A stretch of 8,967 bases of DNA from Bacteroidia bacterium (lineage in GTDB: Bacteria; Bacteroidota; Bacteroidia; Cytophagales; Cyclobacteriaceae), in assembly GCA_012031955.1 (NCBI GenBank), contig JAAURZ010000062.1, positions 1 to 8,967 of the forward strand, written 5' to 3'. Within the stretch, counting starts at the first letter, position 1. Each line of letters begins with the position of its first letter. Position numbers and translations under genes: made by a program. Below the pieces are notes generated by a model. It worked only from the letters and a program-made list of their open reading frames with translations. It did no database searches and was not told the origin of the DNA. Below are positions 1 through 7,507 of this stretch, piece after piece.

Positions 1-18
1 AGAAAACGAACTGACCGT

Positions 19-624
19 ATGTTGTCTGTCGAACAAGTGAAGCACATCGCGCAAGCCGTGGCCGACGAAGGAATAACCAGGAGGTTGTTGTACGACGACT
101 TGGTAGATCATTTGTGTTGTTCGACTGAAACGGCCATGCGGGACGGCGATTCGTTCGAGCAGGCCCTTTCCAAAGCCATAAGCGATCTGGGCACATTACA
201 GCGAATCGATTTTGAAACTTCCTATTTGTTAAACCCAATTCAAATCATCATGAAAAAGTTTGTGTATTTCATCGGCCTTGCTACCACTATCAGCATGACG
301 ATGGGTGTTATGTTCAAGCTGCTCCACATGCGGGGCGGTGAGCAGCTTTTTAACTACGGCTTTCTTACTTTCCTGCTGGTGTTTCTGCCGGCGGTTGTGT
401 TCTACAAATTCCGGAACAAAAACATGTCGGGCATCGAGCGAGCGCAATCGCTGGTGGGTGTGTTGAGTGCGGTGGGCGTGGGCGCTGCGGTGGTGCTCAA
501 AATTTTCAGCCAGCTCGATCCGTCAGGAGTCTTCCTGCTGGTGTCCGTCTCTATTTTCTGTTTTGTATTTCTTCCGCTCAAATTTTATACGTTGTATAGA
601 GAGTCGCTTCGTGCGGAGGCCTAG
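19..624 (+). CDS. Small integral membrane protein with N-terminal permease-prefix-like domain, unknown function
   Basis: This predicted 201-residue protein has a soluble N-terminal part (about residues 1-72) and four hydrophobic segments at about 80-103, 111-130, 142-163 and 169-192. The N-terminal part carries LYDDLVDHL, a double cysteine (C33, C34) and FEQALSKAISDLG. This resembles the short helical prefix found ahead of membrane domains in many Bacteroidota proteins (permease-prefix/HAAS-like), which is a resemblance and not a proven match. The pattern FKLLHMRGG after the first helix recalls GldL-like or related small Bacteroidota membrane proteins. The ATG at 19 is chosen because it gives the whole prefix domain; a TGA at 12-14 in another frame may end an upstream gene just outside the window. 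Such proteins often follow a PadR-type regulator, but that gene, if present, is not visible. The stop codon (622-624) overlaps the stop of the convergent nth gene. The reading frame is intact. Function is not known. Confidence 0.75.
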   Translation: MLSVEQVKHIAQAVADEGITRRLLYDDLVDHLCCSTETAMRDGDSFEQALSKAISDLGTLQRIDFETSYLLNPIQIIMKKFVYFIGLATTISMTMGVMFKLLHMRGGEQLFNYGFLTFLLVFLPAVVFYKFRNKNMSGIERAQSLVGVLSAVGVGAAVVLKIFSQLDPSGVFLLVSVSIFCFVFLPLKFYTLYRESLRAEA

Positions 625-1256
625 TCACGCAGGTCTTTGCGCATGTACTTGCTGCAGATAGGGCACGTTTGCCACACATGGCCGCGCGCCGGGCAATACT
701 TTCGTCCAAAGTAAATGATCTGAAGGTGCGCCTTGTTCCACAACGATTCGGGAATAAGCCGCTTCAGGTCTCTTTCGGTTTGCTCCACGCTCTTTCCATT
801 GCTGAGGCCCCACCTGTAGGCGAGGCGTTGTATGTGCGTGTCGACGGGGAAGGCAGGAACGCCGAACCACTGCGTCATCACCACCGAGGCCGTCTTGTGG
901 CCAACCGCGGGAAGCGACTCCAGCGCTTCGAATGAGGCAGGTACTTCGCCATTGTATTTTTCCACGAGAATTTTCGACAACCCGGCAATGCCCTTCGACT
1001 TCATGGGAGAGAGCCCGCACGGCTTGATGATCTCGCGTATCTCGTCCACGCTTAGCTTCATCATGTCGTAAGGGTTGTCGGCCATCTTGAAAAGGTGCGG
1101 CGTGGTTTTGTTCACGCGCTCGTCGGTGCATTGTGCCGACAGCAGCACGGCGATCAGGAGTGTGTATGCGTCCTTGTGATGCAGCGGTATCGGCGTGTCG
1201 GGCACGTACTTGTCAAGCAGCCGCAATATGTCGGCTACTTTTTCAGCCTTCGTCAT
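621..1256 (-). CDS. nth: Endonuclease III (DNA glycosylase/AP lyase)
   Basis: This 211-residue protein is a base-excision-repair enzyme that removes oxidised pyrimidines and cleaves the abasic site by beta-elimination, acting on cytoplasmic DNA. Visible hallmarks are LLSAQCTDERVNK near residues 38-50, the helix-hairpin-helix LPAVGHKTAS at 115-124 with the catalytic lysine K121, and FPVDTHIQR with the catalytic aspartate D139. The C-terminal cysteines are unusual: C188, C198 and C201 (C-x9-C-x2-C), and no fourth cysteine before the end. E. coli Nth has C-x6-C-x2-C-x5-C binding a [4Fe-4S] cluster, so this protein may lack the cluster. The open frame extends upstream to 1316, but that part is antiparallel padding inside namZ. 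The ATG at 1256 gives the usual MTKAEKVADIL start and overlaps the namZ stop as TAATG with no Shine-Dalgarno, which suggests translational coupling in a namZ-nth operon. Family assignment is secure. Confidence 0.95.
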   Translation of the reverse strand: MTKAEKVADILRLLDKYVPDTPIPLHHKDAYTLLIAVLLSAQCTDERVNKTTPHLFKMADNPYDMMKLSVDEIREIIKPCGLSPMKSKGIAGLSKILVEKYNGEVPASFEALESLPAVGHKTASVVMTQWFGVPAFPVDTHIQRLAYRWGLSNGKSVEQTERDLKRLIPESLWNKAHLQIIYFGRKYCPARGHVWQTCPICSKYMRKDLRD

Positions 1257-2473
1257 TATGGATAGATCAGGTATTGGGTACGTTTTGCTTTGAAGGCGGC
1301 GAGTCCGGGTTGCCATGTCGCACGGATTTTTTCTTCTGTCCAGCCTGCCTTAATTTGATCTTGCAGTTGCGTGGTGCCCGCCAGCCGGTTGAAACCTTTG
1401 TTGAAAAAATTCGCCCGGTCGGGAAACACCTTGTACATGTCTATGAGGTAGTGAAGGTCCACTTCGGCCTCGACATTCACCTTGCGTAAATCCAATCCAT
1501 AGCACACCTGGTTTTGCAACGGAGGCTGTTTCGACATACCGTCGATGCTCACGGGCGTGAATGAGAACGTAAAATTCTTCAGCGAAGGATGGCCGATCAT
1601 TTCGAACGGCGTGTAGGTACCGCGACCAAGACTCAACGCAGTTCCTTCAAACAAACATATCGACGGATACAAACGAATCGCCTGGTCGTCGGGAAGGTTT
1701 GGAGAGGGCTTTACCGGCACCGAATAAAATTGGTTGTGGGTCCAGTTCTTCACAGGCACTACTGCAAGCTCGCACCTGGCACCATTGGCGAGCCAGCCTT
1801 CGCCGTTTATCATTTGTGCCAGCTCGCCCACCGTCATGCCGTGTACGATAGGTATGGGATGCATGCCCACAAACGAAGTGAGTTCCTTCTCGAGAATCGG
1901 TCCGTCAACGTAGCTGCCATTGGGATTCGGACGATCGAGTATAATTACCTTCTTGTTGCTTTCGGCGCACGCTTCCATTACATAATGCATCGTGCTGATG
2001 TAAGTGAAGAACCGCGTGCCCACATCTTGTATGTCGAAGATCACCACGTCGAGGCCGGCGAGCTGCTCGGCAGTCGGCTTTCGGTTGGCGCCGTACAACG
2101 ACACTATGGGCAAGCCGGTGCGCGCGTCGCGGCTGTCTGCCACATGTTCGCCCGCATCGGCATTGCCGCGGAAGCCATGCTCGGGTGCCAGCACCCTTGT
2201 TACATTTATTTTCAGCGCCAGCAGCGTGTCGGCGAGATGTGTGCCGTTGCGCAGCAGCGCCGTGTGATTGACTACCAGCCCCACCGATTTGCCCTGCAAC
2301 ATCGGCAACAGCAGATCGAGCTGATCGGCGCCCACCAACAGTTGAGCCGGCGCGTTTGTGGTGCTATGCGTGGCCGAGGGGGGTTGCCAGCACATGGCCA
2401 GCGCCAGGCACACAGCGGGAATGAATTTTATCGCGATCATGGTTTGCTTGTGTCGGGGAATCTTGCCGGGCAT
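1256..2473 (-). CDS. namZ: DUF1343 exo-beta-N-acetylmuramidase (NamZ-like, GH171), exported
   Basis: The protein (405 residues from this start) belongs to the DUF1343 family, whose characterised members (NamZ, glycoside hydrolase family 171) release terminal N-acetylmuramic acid from peptidoglycan fragments during wall turnover. Family signatures are VLAPEHGFRG (about residues 94-103, with the conserved Glu-His pair E98-H99), FDIQDVGTRFFTYISTM, ILDRPNPNG, PIVHGMTVGELA, PSPNLP and a C-terminal YPSICLFEGTALSLGRGT block. An N-terminal signal sequence is visible: basic KIPRHK, then a hydrophobic stretch IAIKFIPAVCLALAMC. The AMC could be a poor lipobox, so periplasmic or lipoprotein location is undecided. 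The ATG at 2473 is preferred because AAAGGCGG lies 4 nt upstream and a perfect -7 promoter box lies at 2514-2507. The longer frame from 2509 would start inside that box. An ATG at 2440 also remains possible. The gene overlaps nth by one base and diverges from the LolC/E-like gene. Confidence 0.93.
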   Translation of the reverse strand: MPGKIPRHKQTMIAIKFIPAVCLALAMCWQPPSATHSTTNAPAQLLVGADQLDLLLPMLQGKSVGLVVNHTALLRNGTHLADTLLALKINVTRVLAPEHGFRGNADAGEHVADSRDARTGLPIVSLYGANRKPTAEQLAGLDVVIFDIQDVGTRFFTYISTMHYVMEACAESNKKVIILDRPNPNGSYVDGPILEKELTSFVGMHPIPIVHGMTVGELAQMINGEGWLANGARCELAVVPVKNWTHNQFYSVPVKPSPNLPDDQAIRLYPSICLFEGTALSLGRGTYTPFEMIGHPSLKNFTFSFTPVSIDGMSKQPPLQNQVCYGLDLRKVNVEAEVDLHYLIDMYKVFPDRANFFNKGFNRLAGTTQLQDQIKAGWTEEKIRATWQPGLAAFKAKRTQYLIYP

Positions 2474-2477
2474 AGTT

Positions 2478-2485
2478 CCGCCTTT
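2478..2485 (-). promoter_or_regulatory. Shine-Dalgarno-like site for namZ
   Basis: On the minus strand AAAGGCGG stands 4 nt before the ATG at 2473 (the AAGG core is 7 nt away). Most other genes in this window have no clear Shine-Dalgarno, so this site helps to decide the namZ start. Confidence 0.5.
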
Positions 2486-2506
2486 GTGTTTTAAATCGTT
2501 ATTTTG

Positions 2507-2514
2507 CAAATCTA
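2507..2514 (-). promoter_or_regulatory. Candidate Bacteroidetes-type -7 promoter box for namZ-nth
   Basis: The minus strand reads TAGATTTG, an exact match to the Bacteroidetes -7 consensus TAnnTTTG. Transcription would start near 2500, giving a leader of about 27 nt before the namZ ATG at 2473. No good TTG -33 element is seen at 19 nt upstream, so the match is half of a promoter. The same octamer is used in the stronger candidate promoter upstream of the glycosyltransferase gene. Confidence 0.45.
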
Positions 2515-2542
2515 TTTAGTTGCCCATAATAATGCTAATGCC

Positions 2543-3761
2543 TTGAATCTCCCTTTCTTCATATCGCGGCGCTTGAGGCAGCAGCAGCAAGACGGCTTTT
2601 CCTCCACCACACACAAGATAGCCGTGGTAAGTATCGGCATCGGTTTGGCCGCGGTCATTGTTTCATTTCTCATCATGCGCGGCTTTCAGGAAACAGTGAA
2701 ACACAAGATATTCAATTTCAGCGGCCACCTGCTTATTACCAAGTATTCTATGAGCAACAGCCTCGAAGGAGCGCCGATGGATTATAATATTGAATTTTAT
2801 AAGAACTATGATCAGTACCCGGGTGTGGCGCATGTGCAGGAGTATGCCTACAAGACCGGCCTCATCAAAACCGACGATGAAGTGCTCGGCATTGCAGTGA
2901 AGGGGGTAGGCAAGAGTTTTGACGTTAACGCTTTCGCGGAAAATATTATTGAGGGAGAATTTCTACACGTTCCAGACTCGGGCTATTCAACGGATATAGT
3001 ATTGAGTAAAACGATTGCCGATTTGGTGAGGGCCAAAGTAGGCGACAAGCTGGTGATTCATTTTTTTCAAACCCGCCGCGCCTGCGCAGGCTCACCGTGG
3101 TGGGGATTTATGAGACCAACCTCACCGAGTATTTCGACAGCCGGGTGATCATCGGCGACCTGGGGATGATACAGCGGCTCAATGGTTGGGCCGATGGTAT
3201 TGCAGGTGGCCTTGAAGTATTTGTGAAGCGGGATGCAGACATCGATGAAACCGGCTGGATGATTAAACAGGCGATTGATTTCGATCAGAACGTAGAACGT
3301 GTGAGCGATCACTACCTCGCGGTTTTGAATGGCTGGGACTGTTGAGCCGGCAAGTCAACATATTGTTGGTGATTATCCTCACTGTAGTGTGTGTAAATAT
3401 GATCAGCATTGTTTTGATCCTTGTGATGGAACGCACGCAAATGATTGGCATCTTAAAAGCGTTGGGGGCTTCGGACGGTTTAATACGTAACATTTTTGTT
3501 CACAGCGGCGTCAGCTTAATTGTAAAAGGATTGCTATTTGGAAATGTTCTAGGCTTAGGCTTGTGTTTTGTTCAATACCAGTTTAAGGTGATAAAGCTAA
3601 ATCCACATGACTATTATATGGCGGTTGTTCCCATTAGTTGGCAATGGGATATTGTTCTGTTATTAAACTTGCTTACATTTGTTATGGTATCGCTCGTGTT
3701 ATTGTTGCCAACGATGGCTATCTCACGCGTTAACCCGATACGGGCGATAAGGTTTGATTGA
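2543..3761 (+). CDS. LolC/LolE-type lipoprotein-releasing ABC transporter permease, interrupted by two single-base deletions
   Basis: The repaired protein (about 406 residues) is a MacB/FtsX-superfamily inner-membrane permease like LolC/LolE, which extract outer-membrane lipoproteins for hand-over to LolA. After NLPFFISRR comes one helix (about 26-45), a long periplasmic domain, and three C-terminal helices (about 273-295, 322-344, 370-390). The FtsX hallmarks ERTQMIGILKALGAS and the end NPIRAIRFD are clear. Three frames carry the gene: up to about 3067, then to about 3330, then to 3761. Adding one T to the run of seven T at 3061-3067 gives VIHFFSNPPRLRRLTVVGIY. Adding one T near 3330 gives VLNWLGLLSRQVN. 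Both are single-base deletions. The start is uncertain: TTG at 2543 gives the usual NLPFF start, while ATG at 2504 adds 13 unlikely residues and overlaps the namZ promoter box. No LolD ATPase is adjacent, which is common for Bacteroidota. LolC versus LolE cannot be decided. Confidence 0.88.
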
Positions 3762-3803
3762 CGGCATCGTTCTTGAAAAAGGTGTGTGCAGCACATTTCT
3801 CCG

Positions 3804-3833
3804 TTGTTAAAGTCATATTATGTAATTGTTTTG
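3804..3833 (+). promoter_or_regulatory. Candidate Bacteroidetes-type promoter for the 3865-4461 gene
   Basis: TTG at 3804-3806 is followed after 19 nt by TTGTTTTG (3826-3833), which matches TAnnTTTG at all but one position. A start site near 3840 would leave a leader of about 25 nt, containing AAGGAA (3847-3852) ahead of the ATG at 3865. The surroundings are AT-rich, so a chance match is possible. Confidence 0.35.
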
Positions 3834-3864
3834 TTATACTTGTGCTAAGGAAGCCCATCCTACT

Positions 3865-4461
3865 ATGCAAGTTAAATTTAAGAATCCGGTAAAGCCGGAA
3901 CTAAGCGGTATTGTCCAAAAGAGAAATCGCCGGCTGCAGAATTTTTTCAGCAGCAAGAATTTGGACGTGAGATTGCACGGCGACGCACAGAATCCTCTGA
4001 TGGTTCTGTGTGGATGCGTTGGTTTGTCAGCATATGTTCACAATTTTGATTTGATCCTGCTGGACAAGCCTAATCAAGGGGCCACGATGAAGACTTTCAA
4101 GCTTACTGAAATTGTTCAAGGCACCCGTGAAGAAGTGATTGAGTGGATACAGGAATTCCCGCAGATGCCCCTTTATCGTCATTCAACATAAAGAGAGCGA
4201 TCTTGTGGTTGTGTCGGATTTAATTTTCGCGACCGCGAACAGCGTCTCGGAAGGTATCCGGTATTTGCCCGCGAAGATTTTCACCTTTATAAAAGAAGAG
4301 GCTACGCCGAAGAAATTGCCGCGATGCTGGACAGCGACGGCTATGAGGTGAATATTATGGAGCCGGACACGCATTTGGTGAAGGCTCACGTAGGACCTGT
4401 AACGTTTGCCCCCGAAGAAGACGTTCCATACAAGCAAGGCGCCAACATCCACCACGACTGA
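3865..4461 (+). CDS. Hypothetical protein, about 198 residues, interrupted in the middle
   Basis: I do not recognise a named family. The frame from ATG 3865 (AAGGAA 12 nt upstream) runs to a TAA at 4189-4191. The same frame then continues open to TGA 4459-4461, with strongly protein-like sequence (RLGRYPVFAREDFHLYKRRG, then AEEIAAMLDSDGYEV). I infer one gene. Removing one base near 4188 and adding one T to the run at 4224-4227 bypasses the stop with the peptide KESDLVVVSDLIF and returns to the original frame. A single nonsense change is the alternative. The protein is soluble, with no signal peptide or membrane helix. The first half has a double-cysteine patch CGCVG (about 53-57) and mixed alpha/beta character; the second half has LVKAHVGPVTFAPEEDVPY and ends HHD. 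It sits between a LolC/E-like gene 103 bp upstream and a convergent glycosyltransferase 11 bp downstream, so context says little about its role. Confidence 0.65.
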
Positions 4462-4472
4462 TTGCCCGCACG

Positions 4473-5233
4473 CTATTGCAGCACCTGCGAAGTTGGAATG
4501 TACTTTCGGAACCAGCTTTGAATGGTCATTTGAAGTACGCCAAAGAAAGCTTCTTTGAAAATGCCCACGGACATTTTTGACTCGCCGCGCACGCGCTCGG
4601 TAAAATGATGGGCACTTCGCTTAATATGAAGCCGTATTTCCACGCCAGAAACTTCATTTCAATTTGAAAGGCGTAGCCTATGAACTTGATTTGATCCAGC
4701 GGTATTGTTTCGAGCACTTTCCTGCGAAAGCACACAAAACCGGCTGTGGTATCGCGTATGGGCATACCGGTGATCAGGCGCACATAGCTGGACGCAAAGT
4801 AAGACAGCAGCACACGGCCGATAGGCCAGTTGACTACGTTTACGCCAGTTGCATAGCGCGAGCCGATCGCCACGTCGTGGCCAAACTCCGAACATGTGAG
4901 GTATAAGTCCGATAAATCTTTCGGGTTGTGCGAGAAGTCCGCATCCATTTCCAGAATGTATTCGTAGCCTTGTTCAAGGGCATATTTAAAGCCGGCGATG
5001 TAAGCGGTGCCAAGCCCCTGCTTGCCGGCGCGCTTCATCAGGTGCAGTTTTGTTTCGTCGGGGGTGTTGTAGCCGGCCTGTAGCGTTTCCACAATTTGGG
5101 CGGTGCCGTCAGGCGAATTGTCGTCCACAATGAGCACATGAAAATCCTTCGGCAAGGCAAACACCGCGTCGATGATCGCGCGTATGTTGTCCTTTTCCTT
5201 ATAGGTAGGAATAATGACGATTGCGTTGCTCAC
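4473..5233 (-). CDS. Family 2 glycosyltransferase, polyprenyl/dolichyl-phosphate mannose synthase type, frameshifted near its 3' end
   Basis: The repaired protein (about 253 residues) is a GT-A fold GT2 enzyme that by family would transfer mannose from GDP-mannose to a polyprenyl phosphate at the cytoplasmic membrane face. Signatures are VIIPTYKEKDN (6-16), LIVDDNSPDGTAQIV (34-48), the metal-binding MDADFSHNP (96-104), GSRYATGVNVVNWP, IRDTTAGFVCFRR and ERVRGESKMS. It lacks the C-terminal membrane domain of longer relatives, like mammalian DPM1. As sequenced, the frame breaks after SEVPII and ends wrongly at 4526. One extra T in the coding-strand run at 4605-4602 restores FTERVRGESKMSVGIFKEAF and a stop at 4475-4473. 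The GTG at 5233 is chosen because it gives the usual family start SNAIVIIPTY and lies just downstream of a near-perfect promoter; the ATG at 5308 would lie upstream of that promoter. AAAAGG stands 2 nt before the GTG. Exact donor and acceptor are inferred from the family. Confidence 0.9.
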
Positions 5234-5250
5234 AGCCTTTTGGTGAATAA

Positions 5251-5280
5251 CAAATCTAGCGAAAGTCGGGTTTATTTCAA
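5251..5280 (-). promoter_or_regulatory. Bacteroidetes-type promoter for the glycosyltransferase gene
   Basis: On the minus strand TTG (5280-5278), a 19-nt spacer and TAGATTTG (5258-5251) match the Bacteroidetes consensus TTG-N19-TAnnTTTG in full. Transcription would start near 5244, leaving about 11 nt before the GTG at 5233. This site argues that the gene is transcribed apart from the EF-G paralogue upstream, whose stop lies about 100 bp further upstream. The 148 bp between the two genes show no convincing terminator; only a 4-bp GGGC/GCCC stem without a T tract is seen around 5352-5362. Confidence 0.6.
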
Positions 5281-5381
5281 TCGTTTTAGTGGCCTTGTTT
5301 TGCGACAAAAACCCTCATTCCGTCTAAAATTCACCGGCAATCGTCGAACGGTGGGCTGCGCCCGCCCGGGTGGAATGGATG

Positions 5382-7507
5382 CTATACCACCTCCGCCACG
5401 TGCAGTTCCTTGGCGAGTCGCTGCTGCAAATCGCCCGGCACTGCCACAAAGTCGGCAAACTGCTGGTTGAAACTCGCCCGTCCCTGCGAAAGCGATCGCA
5501 ACGACGTGGAGTAGCGGTCGAGTTCGGCCAGGGGCGTGCGCGCCCTTATTACCTGGTAGTTGCCCTTCGTGTCCATGCCCATTATCAACGACCGGCGGGT
5601 TTGCAAGTCGGTCATCACATCGCCCATGATGTCCTCGGGCACAAGGATCTCGAGATCGTAGATCGGCTCAAGCAATTGAGGTTCCGCTTTCATAAAGGCA
5701 TCCTTGAAGGCCAGCATGCCGGCGATCTTAAACGAAATGTCGTTGCTGTCTACCGGGTGCATCTTTCCGTCATACACCATCACACGCACATCGCGCACGT
5801 AAGAACCCGTGATGGGCCCTTCCTCCATTTTCTCCATAATGCCTTTCAGAATCGAAGGAATAAATCGCGTGTCAATCACACCGCCGACGATGCAGTTGTA
5901 AAACACAAGCTTGCCGCCCCAGTCGAGGTCGATCACCTCCTTGCCGCGTACACTGAAGTCTGTCGGTTCGGGCATTCCCTCAAAGTACGGTTCCACTTTC
6001 AAATGTACTTCTGCAAATTGCCCGGCGCCGCCCGATTGCTTTTTGTGGCGGTAGCTTGCCGTTGCCGGTTTGCGTATCGTTTCGCGATAGCTGATCCTCG
6101 GTGTTTCAAAGTCTACGTGCAGTTTATAAGCGTTTTCGAGAAACCACTTGCAAACGGCCAGGTGCAATTCACCCTGCCCCGACACAATCAGTTGCTTCAA
6201 CTCTTTAGCGTAGCCCACTTCGAGCGTGGGATCTTCCTGGTGAATCTTGTTGAGTACCTCGCCGATCTTCTCGTCGTCGCCTTTGGTTTGTGCGACGAGG
6301 GCTGTGCGAATGCGAGGTGTGGGATAGTCGATCGGCTTGATTGTTACCTCATGACCCTTGGCGTGCAGCGTCTGGTTCGTGTAAGTGTCTTTGAGTTTAA
6401 GCGTGGCGCCGATGTCGCCGGCTACCAATTTGTCGACCGCGTTGCGTGTCTTTCCATCCATGATGAAGAGTTGGTGGAAGCGCTCCGTTGCGCCCGTCTG
6501 GCTGTTGATCAATTCTGATGAGCCGGTCACTTCGCCCGAAATAACTTTAAAGAAAGACAGCTTGCCCAGGTTCGGTTCGATGTGCGACTTAAACACAAAA
6601 CGACGGCGGGTTGGGAAGGATCGTAGGCGATTTCTTTTCCGTCGGTGGTAGTTTCAGGCTTCGCTTCGCGCGGCGATGGGGCTACGTTGTCGATAAATCC
6701 CATCATCCGGCCGCTGCCCATGTTTTTCTTCGCCGACATGCAAAACACGGGAAACACGTCGTGGTGTATCATACCCAGCTTCAGGCCCGCGCGCATTTCA
6801 TCTTCGTTGAGCGTTCCCTTCTCAAAATATTTTTCCATCAGCTTTTCGTCGTTCTCGGCGGCCTTTTCCACCAGCTCGTTGTGTAACCGGTTGGCTCGCT
6901 CTTTTTCGCTGTCGGGTATCGGCAGTTTTTCGGGCTTGCCACCTTCGGCGGGAAAATTGTAGTATACCATCTTCAGTAAGTCTATGATGCCGTCGAAGCC
7001 TTCGCCTTCGTTTACCGGATATTGCATTTGCGTGACGGCGCTGCCAAAACTGTTTTTAAGCGAAGTCAACGCGTCGTCGAAGTCCGATTTGGGGTGGTCG
7101 AGCTGGTTCACGGCAAATATCACCGGCTTGTTGAATTCATCCACATAGTTCCAGATCAATTCTGTGCTCACCTCCACGCCATGTTGCGCGTTAATGACCA
7201 TCACACAAGTGTCGGCCACGCGAATAGATGAAATCATTTCTCCGACAAAATCGTCGAAGCCCGGTGTATCGATAATGTTGATCTTATAGTCGCGCCATTC
7301 GGTGTGCATGGCAGTGGCAAACACAGAGTTGCCTCGTTCCTGTTCGATTTCGTGGTAATCGCTTACAGTATTTTTCGTTTCAATCGTACCGCGGCGGTGG
7401 GTGATCCCCGCTTCGAAGATCATGTCCTCTGCCAGCAGTGTTTTGCCCGATTTGGGCGCCCCCAGCAGTACAATGTTTTTTAGGTGTTTTTCATCATAGA
7501 CTTTCAT
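5382..7507 (-). CDS. fusA: Elongation factor G paralogue (EF-G2 type), frameshifted as sequenced
   Basis: The repaired protein (708 residues) has the full EF-G layout: GTPase domain (about 1-280), domain II (from about 300), domain III with SGQGELHL, domain IV with KKQSGGAGQFAEVHLK and PVDSNDISFKIAGMLAFKDA, and domain V with EPIYDLEILVPEDIMGDVM. EF-G moves tRNA-mRNA on the ribosome. This is not the housekeeping copy: G1 is GAPKSGKT (16-23) instead of GHxDAGKT, G3 is DTPGFDDF (80-87) so the catalytic histidine is phenylalanine, and G4 is NQLD (134-137) instead of NKxD. G5 is SAK (258-260). Such a GTPase centre fits the Bacteroidota EF-G2 group. The sequence breaks after SQPAVV: one extra T in the coding-strand run at 6600-6597 restores FVFKSHIEPNLGKLSFFKV, joining the frames 7507-6597 and 6596-5382. 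The ATG at 7507 (MKVYDEKHLKNIVLLG) is chosen; the open frame above it to 7732 looks non-coding. No Shine-Dalgarno is seen. Confidence 0.92.

Noticed and set aside
1589..2494. Plus-strand open frame of 301 codons
   Set aside because: It is the antisense shadow of namZ, whose motifs are unambiguous.
2504..2542. Upstream ATG for the LolC/E-like gene
   Set aside because: It adds 13 residues absent from the usual NLPFFISRR start and overlaps the namZ -7 box.
3061..3067. Programmed -1 ribosomal frameshift at the T7 run
   Set aside because: LolC/E-type genes are not known for recoding, a second deletion occurs 260 bp later, and other genes show the same homopolymer errors.
4189..4191. TAA as a recoded sense codon or a boundary between two genes
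   Set aside because: No start codon follows before the coding part of the second half, and nearby indels explain the stop more simply.
5370..6518. Plus-strand open frame of 382 codons
   Set aside because: It lies antisense to the EF-G paralogue, is rich in His/Arg/Val as expected from a shadow frame and shows no family motif.
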